A stretch of DNA of 64,000 bases from Flavobacterium ichthyis (GTDB lineage Bacteria > Bacteroidota > Bacteroidia > Flavobacteriales > Flavobacteriaceae). The translations under genes were made by a program, and so were the position numbers. Below, one piece after another: positions 37,883 through 46,305 of the stretch. Positions within the stretch are counted from its first letter, which is position 1. Each line of letters starts with the position of its first letter. Under the pieces are notes generated by a model, which saw only the letters and a list, made by a program, of their open reading frames with translations, had not been told where the DNA came from and ran no database searches. The stretch spans positions 1 to 64,000 of the forward strand of contig NZ_JAABLM010000012.1 of assembly GCF_009915155.1 (NCBI RefSeq). The letters run 5' to 3'.

Positions 37883-38758
37883 ATGAACGAAGATGCAAGA
37901 GAAAAAAAATTGAAAGCAATTGTCGATTGGTCTCAGCAAAATGTTGAGGTAAGAGCCGTATTGCTTACCAGTTCGCTTGCAAATCTTGATGCCCCTGTAG
38001 ATCAATTTAGTGACCTTGACATTGAACTTATTCTTGAAAATAATACGGACTACATATCCGACAATATGTGGATACATAATTTCGGACGTCCAATCGCTAA
38101 GTTAGAGGAAGATGAAAGCTGTTTCAACGGTGAGTATGCCATGAAAATGGTATTGTATAATGACTACGTAAAAGTCGATTTTAAGTTATATAGTAAGGCT
38201 AATTTCCTAAAAGAAATAAGTAAAACTGAGTTATGTGAAGACTGGGATATTGGCTACAAAATACTTATTGATAAAGATGGATTGACGGTCGGTATGACGC
38301 AACCAACTTATCAGGTTTCGATTATAAAACAACCTGATGCGGATGAGTTTGAAAAGTTACTAAACGACTTTTGGTGGGACACCACTTATGTAGCAAAATG
38401 CCTTGCCAGATCAGATATATTTTACGCAAAGTTTATGTTGGAAAACAATATTCGAACTGAATATTTAAAACCGTTGATCGAGTGGTATATCGCAAGTGAT
38501 CACAATTGGAAAATCACTACTAACAAGCACGGAAGGCTTTTTGAGCAATACCTCCCATCCAAAATGTGGCAAAGAATATTGCAAACATTTTCAGGCCATG
38601 ATACAAATCAAAACTGGGACGCTATGTTTGCCATGGCTGATTTGGTAAATGAAATGGGAACTTATTTATCTGCAAAATTAAATTACAAATATCCTACACA
38701 GTTAGAAGCAGATATAAGAAAGTATTTAATTGATGTATGTAAAAAAGGAACAAACTAA
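37883..38758 (+). CDS. Aminoglycoside 6-adenylyltransferase, ANT(6)-like
   Basis: The 291-residue protein has the nucleotidyltransferase motif TSSLANLDAPVDQFSDLDIE (the two aspartates of SDLDIE bind metal), followed by a third acidic residue in YVKVDFKLYS, and the C-terminal helical domain seen in AadK/AadE/AadS enzymes (LIEWYIASDHNW, LPSKMWQRIL). Such enzymes adenylylate streptomycin. Activity against streptomycin here is inferred. It starts a tight plus-strand run of resistance-like genes and ends 2 bases before the GNAT start. Confidence 0.85.
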   Translation: MNEDAREKKLKAIVDWSQQNVEVRAVLLTSSLANLDAPVDQFSDLDIELILENNTDYISDNMWIHNFGRPIAKLEEDESCFNGEYAMKMVLYNDYVKVDFKLYSKANFLKEISKTELCEDWDIGYKILIDKDGLTVGMTQPTYQVSIIKQPDADEFEKLLNDFWWDTTYVAKCLARSDIFYAKFMLENNIRTEYLKPLIEWYIASDHNWKITTNKHGRLFEQYLPSKMWQRILQTFSGHDTNQNWDAMFAMADLVNEMGTYLSAKLNYKYPTQLEADIRKYLIDVCKKGTN

Positions 38759-38759
38759 T

Positions 38760-39254
38760 ATGGAAATCATAGAAAAGAGAATAGGAGATTTTTTGATCAC
38801 GACCGATAAAGAAAAAATGGATATTGTTGCCATTCATGATTTCCTGTCAAAAAAATCAGGATGGAGTGACAACATACCATTTGATAGAGTAAAAACATCC
38901 ATAGAACATTCGTTAAATTTTGGGTTTTTTCATGGTGACCATCAGATAGGTTTTGCAAGGGTTATTTCCGACTTTTCAACGATTGCCTATTTGGGAGATA
39001 TTTATGTGTTAGATGATTACCGTGGGCAGGGGCTTTCCAAACAATTGATGGATGAAATCGTAGCTCATCCACAGTTGCAAGGCTTGAGAAGATGGATTTT
39101 ACTTACTTCTACAGCAGATTGGCTCTACGAAAAGTATGGTTTTGTAAAAGTGCCGCAACCGGAAATTTATATGGAACGCTACAATCCAAACGTTTATAAA
39201 ATTGAAAATAGTGCTAAAAAACACGTTCTAAATATTGAAAACAATGAAAAATAG
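38760..39254 (+). CDS. GNAT-family N-acetyltransferase
   Basis: The 164-residue protein from the ATG at 38760 has the acetyl-CoA-binding motif GDIYVLDDYRGQGLSKQLMD and the C-terminal WLYEKYGFVKV typical of GNATs. It follows the ANT(6)-like gene almost without a gap and overlaps the next gene by 11 bases. The acceptor is unknown; drug or amine acetylation are both possible. Confidence 0.85.
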   Translation: MEIIEKRIGDFLITTDKEKMDIVAIHDFLSKKSGWSDNIPFDRVKTSIEHSLNFGFFHGDHQIGFARVISDFSTIAYLGDIYVLDDYRGQGLSKQLMDEIVAHPQLQGLRRWILLTSTADWLYEKYGFVKVPQPEIYMERYNPNVYKIENSAKKHVLNIENNEK

Positions 39255-39621
39255 AGAATTGATTATCAACAACTACATTGATGGCTATAACGAATTTAAT
39301 ATTGATAAAATGGTAGCAGATCTTGACGACACTATTATTTTTGAAAATATTCAAGGAGGAGAAACCAATTTGGTAATTACCGGATTGGAAGATTTCAAAG
39401 AGCAGGCGGAAAAAGCAGCAACCTATTTTTCGGAAAGAACACAAACCATAAGCTCTATCCAGCATTCGGAAAAAACAACTGAAATCGAAATCAACTACAA
39501 TGCCACGCTTCGCATTGATTTAGAAAATGGCATGAAAAAAGGTCAACAGATAAATTTAAAAGGCATATCCATTTTTGAGTTTCAAGACGGCAAGATTATT
39601 AGATTAACAGATAAAAGCTAA
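39244..39621 (+). CDS. NTF2/SnoaL-like small protein
   Basis: From the ATG at 39244 the product is 125 residues with the cone-shaped NTF2-like pattern: an N-terminal helix (LIINNYIDGYNEFNIDKMVA), central strands, and a final ISIFEFQDGKIIRLTDKS typical of SnoaL-like polyketide-cyclase or unknown proteins. It overlaps the GNAT gene and abuts the RibD-like gene with no spacer, so all are probably one transcript. Function unknown. Confidence 0.75.
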   Translation: MKNRELIINNYIDGYNEFNIDKMVADLDDTIIFENIQGGETNLVITGLEDFKEQAEKAATYFSERTQTISSIQHSEKTTEIEINYNATLRIDLENGMKKGQQINLKGISIFEFQDGKIIRLTDKS

Positions 39622-40176
39622 ATGAAAAAGATTGTATTAGATTTAGCCGTTACCCTAGATGGTTTTATAGAAGGGTCGAATGGGGAAATTGATTGGTGCA
39701 TTATGGACAACGACATGGGGTTTGATGATTTTCTATCATCCATTGACAGTATTTTTTACGGTAGGGTTAGTTATGATACCTGGGGGAATTTTATACCTGA
39801 AGATGGCATAAGTCAGGCAGAGACGAAGTTGTGGAAAGATGTTCATTCAAAGAAAAAATATGTTTTTTCTCATCAGTTGAGAGAGGATAATATAGCGACG
39901 TTTATCGATTCCCATATAGCGGAGAGAGTAGCGGAGATAAGGCAGCAGCCTGGCAAAGACATTTGGCTTTATGGAGGAGCAACTTTGATTAAAACTTTCA
40001 TAAAGCTAGGTCTTATCGACATGTATCGTATTTCCGTTCATCCTGTAGTGTTGGGAAGTGGAAAACCCTTGTTTGAGGAGTTACAAGGTCGTTTGAATCT
40101 TATTTTGATTAAGACGAATGTGTTTAAATCAGGTGTGGTGCAACTAATTTATAAACCATTTATAAATCATGAATAA
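39622..40176 (+). CDS. Dihydrofolate reductase-like protein (RibD C-terminal family)
   Basis: The 184-residue protein begins KKIVLDLAVTLDGFIEGSNG and has IFYGRVSYDTWG and DIWLYGGATLIKTFIKLGLI, the NADPH-binding pattern of the RibD C-terminal/DHFR-like superfamily. The substrate is not known and there is no reason to call it a folate enzyme. Its ATG follows the TAA of the previous gene directly. Confidence 0.87.
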   Translation: MKKIVLDLAVTLDGFIEGSNGEIDWCIMDNDMGFDDFLSSIDSIFYGRVSYDTWGNFIPEDGISQAETKLWKDVHSKKKYVFSHQLREDNIATFIDSHIAERVAEIRQQPGKDIWLYGGATLIKTFIKLGLIDMYRISVHPVVLGSGKPLFEELQGRLNLILIKTNVFKSGVVQLIYKPFINHE

Positions 40177-40253
40177 TTGTATTTTAATTAAGAAATAATT
40201 CTTCAAAACTTATAAGATATCTGTTCTGAATTCTCCCAAACGATAACTATCAG

Positions 40254-41273
40254 TTGGCCGATTTAATCAATTATGAAGAATACAAATTAATTGCAACATA
40301 TATTGATTGCAAGCCGATTATGAACGAATTAATTACAAATATCCTAAATAGTGAATATCACATTAAAACAAATTTAATTTCTGAACAACGTGGAGGATGG
40401 GCATCATTATCATACAGAATTGAAGATGTAGCCAGCAAAAAATTTTTTCTCAAGATATATGATTTGCAAAGAAAATCAACAGCATCTCTGACAAAAGAAT
40501 TAGATCATTATCTTCCTATTGTCGAATGGCTTGAGAGTCAATTCGTCTTACGGGATAAAATAGTGCGGCTGATAAGAACATTTAATAAAGAAGTTAAGGC
40601 CACAGACAAAAAAAATATCTACATACTTTTTGAATATATCGAAGGAAAGACCGTTGGAGAGCAAAAGTTGTCTGAAAAACAGGTATTTCAGTTGAGTGAA
40701 ATTATTTCTGCTCTTCATAATTCGAATGATGTACCTTTTGATTTGGAACCAATTACCGAAACATTTGAACTTGAATTTATCCCACTTCTAACTGCTTGGA
40801 CAAGTGAGGATTTTGATGAACTTAAACATGAAATCCATGATGTTCTAAAACCTTATCTATCGATTTTAAAGCAGAAAATCATACAATGGAAGAACTTATC
40901 GATTGAATTAAAGAATATGAGTTTGAAGTTCACACTTTGTCATACAGATATTCATCATTGGAATCTGATATGGAATAATGAACAATTATACCTTTTGGAT
41001 TGGGAAGGGTTAAAATTTGCACCGCCTGAAGCTGATATTTTCAGCATCTACCAACAGCCTTACTTTGAGCTATTTCTGACAAAATACTGCGAGCACAATC
41101 CTGATTTTAGGGTGAATGAAACCGTCCTCAAGTTTTATCAGTTAAGCAGAAGGCTACAGGATATATCTGAATTTATACAGCAATTACAATTCGATGAAAT
41201 AACTGAAAATGACAAAAATATAAGCTTCAAATATTTGCGTCGAGAGCTTAATAACATTTCCGGCGATTTATAA
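40254..41273 (+). CDS. APH-family phosphotransferase
   Basis: The 339-residue kinase-fold protein shows the aminoglycoside phosphotransferase motifs: a Brenner-like catalytic LCHTDIHHWNLIW and the metal-binding YLLDWEGLKFAPPEADIF. The N-terminal lobe has RGGWASLSYRIEDVASKKFF and a lysine in KIYD. It is closest in style to spectinomycin/hygromycin-type phosphotransferases, but substrate is not assignable. The frame opens at TTG (40254); an ATG at 40320 would shorten it by 22 residues. It stands 77 bases after the RibD-like gene. Confidence 0.8.
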   Translation: MADLINYEEYKLIATYIDCKPIMNELITNILNSEYHIKTNLISEQRGGWASLSYRIEDVASKKFFLKIYDLQRKSTASLTKELDHYLPIVEWLESQFVLRDKIVRLIRTFNKEVKATDKKNIYILFEYIEGKTVGEQKLSEKQVFQLSEIISALHNSNDVPFDLEPITETFELEFIPLLTAWTSEDFDELKHEIHDVLKPYLSILKQKIIQWKNLSIELKNMSLKFTLCHTDIHHWNLIWNNEQLYLLDWEGLKFAPPEADIFSIYQQPYFELFLTKYCEHNPDFRVNETVLKFYQLSRRLQDISEFIQQLQFDEITENDKNISFKYLRRELNNISGDL

Positions 41274-41382
41274 CACTATTCCTGATTTTTCTCATTTCTA
41301 AATATTGTAAATCAAATTTAAAAACAACTTTTATTGCCCTTTGAGGGATCTAATAAAGTTAGGGGAGAGAAATCTTAAAAAG

Positions 41383-41745
41383 TTATGCCGAATCTTGTAA
41401 CTCTTCAAGACTCTTTTTTACAAGCTCAGCATTTTTTAACCCCCACTGATCCATCATAGCCAATACAGGGAGAATGCTTTCCCCTAATTTCGTTAACTTA
41501 TACTCTGATTTTTTAGGGTAAATATCTTCTGAACACTTTTCAACGACATCATAAAAAAGCAATTCCGATAATTGCATTTCCACTACTCTTGGAGAAGCTT
41601 CCTCAATATATCTGCTAATATCGGCTGGGCGATTGATGCCTCTATTTATTGCATCTAAAATGCAACATTTCCATTTACCACCAAATACTTTACTGGCAAT
41701 CCTTATTCCGCAATCGAGGTCTTCTTTTATTTTTTTATGATACAT
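41383..41745 (-). CDS. HxlR-family winged-helix regulator
   Basis: The 120-residue protein has the HxlR pattern: DCGIRIASKVFGGKWKCCIL at the start, RPADISRYIEEASPRVVEMQ for the recognition helix, and a wing with YKLTKLGESILPVL. It is divergent from the DUF2306 membrane-protein gene, with an ACCGAA/TTCGGT dyad between them, so it probably controls that gene and itself. The cysteines near the N-terminus could sense redox or electrophiles, which is speculative. Confidence 0.88.
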   Translation of the reverse strand: MYHKKIKEDLDCGIRIASKVFGGKWKCCILDAINRGINRPADISRYIEEASPRVVEMQLSELLFYDVVEKCSEDIYPKKSEYKLTKLGESILPVLAMMDQWGLKNAELVKKSLEELQDSA

Positions 41746-41807
41746 AATATGCCGAGTTTGAGTTTACAAAAATATTAAATTATTGTCTATGGATTTTTTG
41801 TTTTGAT

Positions 41808-41825
41808 ACCGAATCTTTTTTCGGT
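41808..41825. promoter_or_regulatory. Candidate HxlR operator dyad
   Basis: ACCGAA (41808-41813) and TTCGGT (41820-41825) form a perfect inverted repeat around a 6-base T-rich spacer in the 138-base divergent interval between hxlR-like and DUF2306 genes. Confidence 0.5.
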
Positions 41826-41883
41826 TATTGCTTCATCTTGAATTGTTTCAGACCTTTGAATTTACTTAATTTAAAGAGAAATC

Positions 41884-42501
41884 ATGCACAAAAAACATCC
41901 GTTTCGACTAACAATAACAGACTTTATTCCCTTGTCATTGTGGGTTTTAGTTTTGTTTATCACTTGGACATTTATGAAAGGGGCCGACCATTTTCTGAAA
42001 TTAACTCCAAATGCAATGGGACGGTATTATCCCTTCAAATGGTTTTTGATTGCTCATATTACGGCCGGAGGAGGTTCAATTATTCTAGGCCTTATACAGT
42101 TTTGGAAGAAGTTGCGTACAAGCAGTTGGAAATTGCACAGGGTCATTGGTTTTTTATACCTGTTGGCAGTTTTGCTAAGTAGCTTATGTGCCGTAGTTCT
42201 AGCCTTTACAGTATCATACGAAATTGGCTTTCCGTATGCATTTTCTCTTCAGGTGTGGGTGAGCATTTGGATAAGTTCCACACTGCTCGCTTACTATTTC
42301 GCGATCCGAAAAAACTTTAAACTACACCAAGAGTGGATGGTAAGGAGCTATATTGTAACAATTGCTTTTGTGATATCGGGTTTGATCCTCAAAATTCCTT
42401 ATGTTCAAAGTATGGGGGCTTTCGAAGAAATCTCACCATCACTTTTTTGGTTTGGATGGTCTGTACCGTTGTACATCTATGAAATAATCAAAAGCAAATA
42501 A
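41884..42501 (+). CDS. DUF2306 membrane protein
   Basis: The 205-residue protein has about six hydrophobic segments and conserved histidines in FLIAHITAGGGSIILGLIQF, WKLHRVIGFLYLLAVL and LHQEWMVRSYIVTIAF, the pattern of DUF2306 proteins, which may bind haem or a quinone. Function is unknown. It is divergent from the HxlR regulator. Confidence 0.85.
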   Translation: MHKKHPFRLTITDFIPLSLWVLVLFITWTFMKGADHFLKLTPNAMGRYYPFKWFLIAHITAGGGSIILGLIQFWKKLRTSSWKLHRVIGFLYLLAVLLSSLCAVVLAFTVSYEIGFPYAFSLQVWVSIWISSTLLAYYFAIRKNFKLHQEWMVRSYIVTIAFVISGLILKIPYVQSMGAFEEISPSLFWFGWSVPLYIYEIIKSK

Positions 42502-42519
42502 AATATCTTTAACTAATTC

Positions 42520-42598
42520 ATTTAAAATCAATTATATATTTATCTAACAGATTTTCTAAATGGTCTCCAGCATTATGATTTAACACGTCGCCATGATA
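42520..42598 (-). pseudogene. Possible C-terminal remnant of an MBL-fold hydrolase
   Basis: A short minus-strand frame reads ICYHGDVLNHNAGDHLENLL and ends in DKYIIDFK and a stop. The C-terminal YHGD style resembles metallo-beta-lactamase-fold proteins, but only about 29 codons exist and the frame is closed upstream. The call is weak. Confidence 0.25.
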
Positions 42599-42697
42599 GC
42601 AAATTAATTAACGGATTTAGGGATTTGATTCTCTCAACAGATGCTATGACAGATTCATATCTAGGGTAAATGCTGGATTTGGCAAATCCAGCTAACC

Positions 42698-42805
42698 ATT
42701 TTGAAACCCTACATTTCGCATGTATTCGATTTTGACGAAATGGCAAAGGCACATTTGCAGATTGAAACAGGACATACTGTTGGGAAAGTTGTGGTGAAAC
42801 TGTAA
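42698..42805 (+). pseudogene. C-terminal remnant of a quinone-oxidoreductase-like (MDR) dehydrogenase
   Basis: The plus frame gives KPYISHVFDFDEMAKAHLQI, then ETGHTVGKVVVKL and a stop, the characteristic tail of zinc-type NADP-dependent oxidoreductases. There is no intact upstream domain, so this is a truncated 3' fragment. It is one of several broken genes between 42.5 and 44.0 kb. Confidence 0.6.
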
Positions 42806-42829
42806 ACCTATCAATAATTTGTGAACCTA

Positions 42830-43270
42830 TTAAGCGGTATTCTCCTGTCTGAATTTTGTTGGGTTTATTCCGGTGTGTTTTTTAAACTGCGTACTTAAAT
42901 GGCTCTCGTCAGTAAATCCTAATTCATCGGCTATTTGGCTTATGGGATAGTCGCTGTATAACAGCCGTTGTTTGATACACTTCATTTTATATAGTGAAAC
43001 ATATTGTTGGAGATTTTCTCCCGTTAGGTTTTTGAAATACTCTCCCACATAGTTTTGCGACAGGTTGAACTGTTGAGATAGGTTCTTGGTTTTTAGCAGT
43101 TCACCGTTCCCTATATTTTGCTTGATATAGGTCAGGATTTTATTGATAAGGGGTTCTTCATTGTGCTTGGTGTTACCCTTGGGATTTGTCACGATATTTC
43201 TTGACAGGATGTTCAGTATAAGCGTAACCCAATGCTGTATATTTTCTGTTCCGAATACAAGCCTTTCTGT
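42830..43270 (-). pseudogene. AraC-family regulator, 5'-truncated fragment
   Basis: The C-terminal two thirds of this minus-strand frame encode an AraC HTH pair (LSQQFNLSQNYVGEYFKNLT, and the signature YPISQIADELGFTDESHLST followed by QFKKHTGINPTKFR). The frame extends to 43441, but the first 50-60 codons are the antisense of an IS66 fragment, so the native N-terminal sensor domain has been lost. The junction lies near 43260-43300 and cannot be fixed exactly. Expression from a chance start is possible, but normal function is unlikely. Confidence 0.7.
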
Positions 43271-43279
43271 AAGCAGACC

Positions 43280-43680
43280 GTTTGTAAATCCACTGTGGTT
43301 GGTGCAGATGAAACAGGTATGAAACAAAATGGGCAATTGAATTGGTTCTGGACGTGGCAAAACAAATTGGCTACCTACATTGTTGCTTCGGCAAACAGAG
43401 GGATAGCAACCATAAAAGAACATTTCCCGGCGGGTTTCCAAAGGCGATTCTTGTTCATGATTGCTGGCCTAGCCATCTTAATACGGAGGCTGCAGGACAT
43501 CAGATATGTACAGCACAGTTGCTAAGAGAGCTGAAGTTCTTGGAACAGAAATATCAATCTGAATGGGCTACACAGTTTAGCCGGATGCTTATACTAGCCT
43601 TGGAATTGAAAAAGTCAATACCTCTTCACCAATATCTGGAACCGATGCGTGAAAGAGCTCAATTGGAAAACAAGCTCCAT
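43280..43680 (+). mobile_element. IS66-family transposase internal fragment, frameshifted
   Basis: The plus strand encodes VVGADETGMKQNGQLNWFWT, then WQNKLATYIVASANRGIATI and KEHFPAGF, after which the match continues in the next frame as GFPKAILVHDCWPSHLNTEA and HQICTAQLLRELKFLEQ. These are conserved IS66 TnpC segments with a frameshift near 43430-43445. Both ends of the transposase and the IS termini are missing, so it is a dead remnant. It joins the AraC fragment to the UvrA-like fragment. Confidence 0.8.
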
Positions 43681-43999
43681 AAGCGTAAACATCAGTAGCA
43701 GTACCAACTGTCGATCTTGCATTTCCACCTAATCTTTTTTGATTGATGATTATTGGCACATTCAAGTTGTCTATTTTATCTACATCCGGAATGCCGATGT
43801 GTTGCAATCGGTTTCTAATAAAACTACCTTGCGTTTCGTTGAACTGCCTTTGTGCTTCGGCTCCAATTGTTTGGAATACCAAAGATGATTTTCCAGAGCC
43901 TGAAACACCAGTAAAAACAGTAATCTTACATTTAGGTATCTTTAGTGAAATACTTTTCAGATTATTTTGTCGCGCATTTGTGATGATAATCTGCTTCAT
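43681..43999 (-). pseudogene. UvrA-like ABC protein, N-terminal fragment
   Basis: From the ATG at 43999 the frame reads MKQIIITNARQNNLKSISLK, with Walker A VFTGVSGSGKSSLVFQTI and LGGNARSTVGTATDVYAYG, the start of a UvrA or UvrA-paralogue (drug-resistance type) protein. Homology stops after about 105 codons, where the IS66 remnant begins. The remaining roughly 700 residues, including the signature and second ATPase, are absent. The start lies 28 bases upstream of the end of the OsmC gene. Confidence 0.8.
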
Positions 44000-44027
44000 A
44001 CTTTTTAAAGTTTTCTACGTTTATATT

Positions 44028-44510
44028 TTATCTATCCGTTTTATAAACCCTGCATTCGGGATAATGGTACACCGGGAAATTACAAGAATTTGCAATAAAG
44101 CATAACTGATTAGCTTTTGAATGTAGAGACTGGGCCAACTCGATCATATTCTCATTAGCCACGGTTACAACCGGCTTCAGCGACACTTCGGTAAAAGTTC
44201 CGCCACCATCTGCAGTTTCCACCATTGTCCCGGTAGCCTCTTCAACATAATCAATGACTATGAAACCATTTATAGAACAAAGATGAAGATACCAAAGCAT
44301 ATGGCAAGATGATAATGAAGCTACCAATAGCTCCTCAGGATTATAGCGAGATTTATTCCCTCTAAAAGATGGATCTGAAGATGAAAGCAATACTGGTTTT
44401 CCCTCCACATTTATTTCGTGGTCTCTACTATAAGAGTTGTAACTAGAAGTGCCTGAACCTTGATTGCCTGTCCAGATCGTATTTAATTTGTAATAATGCT
44501 TTTTTTCCAT
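44028..44510 (-). CDS. OsmC-family protein
   Basis: The 160-residue protein has the OsmC/Ohr fold signature: NPEELLVASLSSCHMLWYLH with one reactive cysteine, and a second cysteine in SKANQLCFIANSCNFPVYHY. OsmC-like proteins reduce organic hydroperoxides with two cysteines. The two conserved positions look present, so peroxidase activity is plausible. It ends upstream of the UvrA-like fragment and runs in the same direction as the following GNAT gene. Confidence 0.85.
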   Translation of the reverse strand: MEKKHYYKLNTIWTGNQGSGTSSYNSYSRDHEINVEGKPVLLSSSDPSFRGNKSRYNPEELLVASLSSCHMLWYLHLCSINGFIVIDYVEEATGTMVETADGGGTFTEVSLKPVVTVANENMIELAQSLHSKANQLCFIANSCNFPVYHYPECRVYKTDR

Positions 44511-44605
44511 TTTTCTACTCTTTTATGAATTAAAACCCGTAAAAGCTACGATGCCTTTTGCAGATGAAGTATTTTTAGATGAAATCTTACTAGACAGATA
44601 GATAA

Positions 44606-45109
44606 TTATTTTTTCTTCTGGTAATAAATCGATTCAAGACCAAATTCATCATTCATTCTGCAAAGTTCTGTAAAGCCAATTTTCAATAAGATACTTTGAG
44701 AAGCCTTGTTCTTTGGATCAATAGATGCATAGATACATTTCATATGCTGTGAATCAAATCCAAATCGTACCATTTGATTAGCTATTTCAGTAGCTAATCC
44801 TTGTCCCCAAAAAGCTTTCGATAAAGCATAAATGAGTTCATAGTCTTTAATTTGCTCAGAAAATACCAATCCACTATAACCGATGAATACACCGCTATTT
44901 TTATCAATGACAGCAAAAACTCCAAAACCTTTTTCCTTGTAATTCTTTAGGGTTACATCTATCCATCTTTGAGTTTGCTCCTTCGAAAGTGGCTTTCCAT
45001 CTCCCATAAACTTCATGATTTCTGGGTCGCTACAAATAATATCAAGTTCTTTAAAATCTTGTTGGGTGATCTCCCTAATCACTAACCTTTCCGTTTCTAT
45101 AACTGTCAT
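44606..45109 (-). CDS. GNAT-family acetyltransferase (RimJ/RimL-like)
   Basis: The 167-residue protein starts ETERLVIREITQQDFKELDI, the typical start of RimJ/RimL-type acetyltransferases, and has the CoA-binding motif YALSKAFWGQGLATEIANQM and IDPKNKASQSILLKIGF near the end. The acceptor is unknown. It is distinct from the GNAT at 38760. Confidence 0.88.
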   Translation of the reverse strand: MTVIETERLVIREITQQDFKELDIICSDPEIMKFMGDGKPLSKEQTQRWIDVTLKNYKEKGFGVFAVIDKNSGVFIGYSGLVFSEQIKDYELIYALSKAFWGQGLATEIANQMVRFGFDSQHMKCIYASIDPKNKASQSILLKIGFTELCRMNDEFGLESIYYQKKK

Positions 45110-45181
45110 TATGGGCTTGTTTATCGAATAAAATTTGATGTGTAATATAAAAGTATTTAATTGGTAGAATTTTCAGAACGA

Positions 45182-45730
45182 CTACCTATCAATCCTTGTC
45201 ATGTACATGAACCAGTTCCATTCCCATGTTTTGCCATAATCATCAGAAAATGCCTGACTCCAAACCGGATTATCTTTATCTCTAACATCCCATCGAAAAA
45301 CAACCAAAATTGGTTTGCCTTCAAAAATATCTTTTGTGATGAAATGGCCTACGTTATTCTCGAATGACCCAAGAACTGGCGGATCTAGTTTCCCTTCATT
45401 TGAATCTGCCCAAAAGATACTCCACAGTTTTGTTTTGGGATTGAAAAGCCTCAAGGTCATACCTTCAAAAGGAACGCCATCGAATTCAGCGATAAAATTG
45501 TCGATATTCCCAATACCATTTAAAATCCGATACATTTCCTGGGTAGAGTCAAACTCTATCCATTCGGTGCAATTGTTTAGCTTAGTTTTCAGCTTTTTAT
45601 TTTTCAACAGCCATTTTCCCTCAAAAAAATCGAAATCATGTTTTGAAGATGTAGCTGATGGTTGAATGATCAATTCACCGTTAGCGTCGAAGTTTATTAC
45701 AGGGATATTTAAGATTTCATTTTGTGACAT
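45182..45730 (-). CDS. DUF1579-like protein
   Basis: The 182-residue protein has HDFDFFEGKWLLKNKKLKTK, then GMTLRLFNPKTKLWSIFWAD, and a C-terminal WSQAFSDDYGKTWEWNWFMY, matching the lipocalin-like DUF1579 style of small predicted ligand-binding proteins. No catalytic residues are known. Two TTTCGTAAAA-like boxes are about 190-240 bases upstream of its start. Confidence 0.7.
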   Translation of the reverse strand: MSQNEILNIPVINFDANGELIIQPSATSSKHDFDFFEGKWLLKNKKLKTKLNNCTEWIEFDSTQEMYRILNGIGNIDNFIAEFDGVPFEGMTLRLFNPKTKLWSIFWADSNEGKLDPPVLGSFENNVGHFITKDIFEGKPILVVFRWDVRDKDNPVWSQAFSDDYGKTWEWNWFMYMTRIDR

Positions 45731-45923
45731 ACTAACTTTGTTTTTCTATAAAGTTGTTGTTGATGCTTGGGTTCAAGAAAGCTTTTAGGTGGCCTTTTTG
45801 CTAACTACCTGAACACAAATGAAATGTCTATTACTTCATCCAGTTTGTCAACAGTTAATATTAATTGTAATTCTTTCGTTGAATTAGTCATTTTTGTCAA
45901 AATTGAGTTTTAAATGCTCGTTT

Positions 45924-45967
45924 CAGTTCTTTAAAAGGGAATTTTAGTTTCGTAAAAAGGATTATTT
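45924..45967 (+). repeat. Cargo-region box 4, tandem pair
   Basis: AGTTCTTTAAAAGGGAATTT (from 45925) and TTTAGTTTCGTAAAAAGGAT (from 45944) are two adjacent versions of the cargo box, about 20 bases apart (two helical turns). They lie upstream of the minus-strand DUF1579-like gene. A tandem pair at this spacing suits an AraC-type activator. Confidence 0.45.
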
Positions 45968-46161
45968 TAGAAATCCGATGAATGAGTATTTGCTGTAAAC
46001 TTGAAGCTTTTTCGAAAAACTTGCCATTCCTTACGTTGTTAGCAGGGTCTTACGCTTCTGTAAGAGATGCTGATTTTTGAATAACTAACAGGCTCCCAAC
46101 AAGACAGTAATCATTGTACGTAGTTATTAAGGAGTGACTAAGCAGAGCATAGCGAACATAG
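45968..46161. other. Intergenic stretch without a gene
   Basis: Between the tandem box and the gene remnant I see only a small hairpin, TCTTAC/GTAAGA (about 46048-46067), and no credible reading frame. Confidence 0.4.
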
Positions 46162-46305
46162 ACACAACTTGTTATTGCAGATTCTAAATCGATTGAATTA
46201 CCTATATTTAACCTCTTTGATGCCGAAAGCAAAGATGAATTTGAGCAACTGGTTTTAGATTCCTTGAAAGAAAGTCGATACTTAAATTACTCTCCAATAA
46301 GTTAG
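46162..46305 (+). pseudogene. Unidentified 3' gene remnant next to mobC
   Basis: A plus-strand frame, closed upstream by TAG at 46159, encodes 47 residues including IELPIFNLFDAESKDEFEQL, then VLDSLKESRYLNYSPIS and a stop. It looks like the C-terminus of a truncated protein left at the cargo-mobC border, and its stop overlaps the mobC stop. The parent family is not recognised. Confidence 0.4.

Noticed and set aside
43271..43441. N-terminal 57 codons of the AraC-like frame (from 43441)
   Set aside because: This part is antisense to the IS66 fragment and does not resemble an AraC sensor domain.
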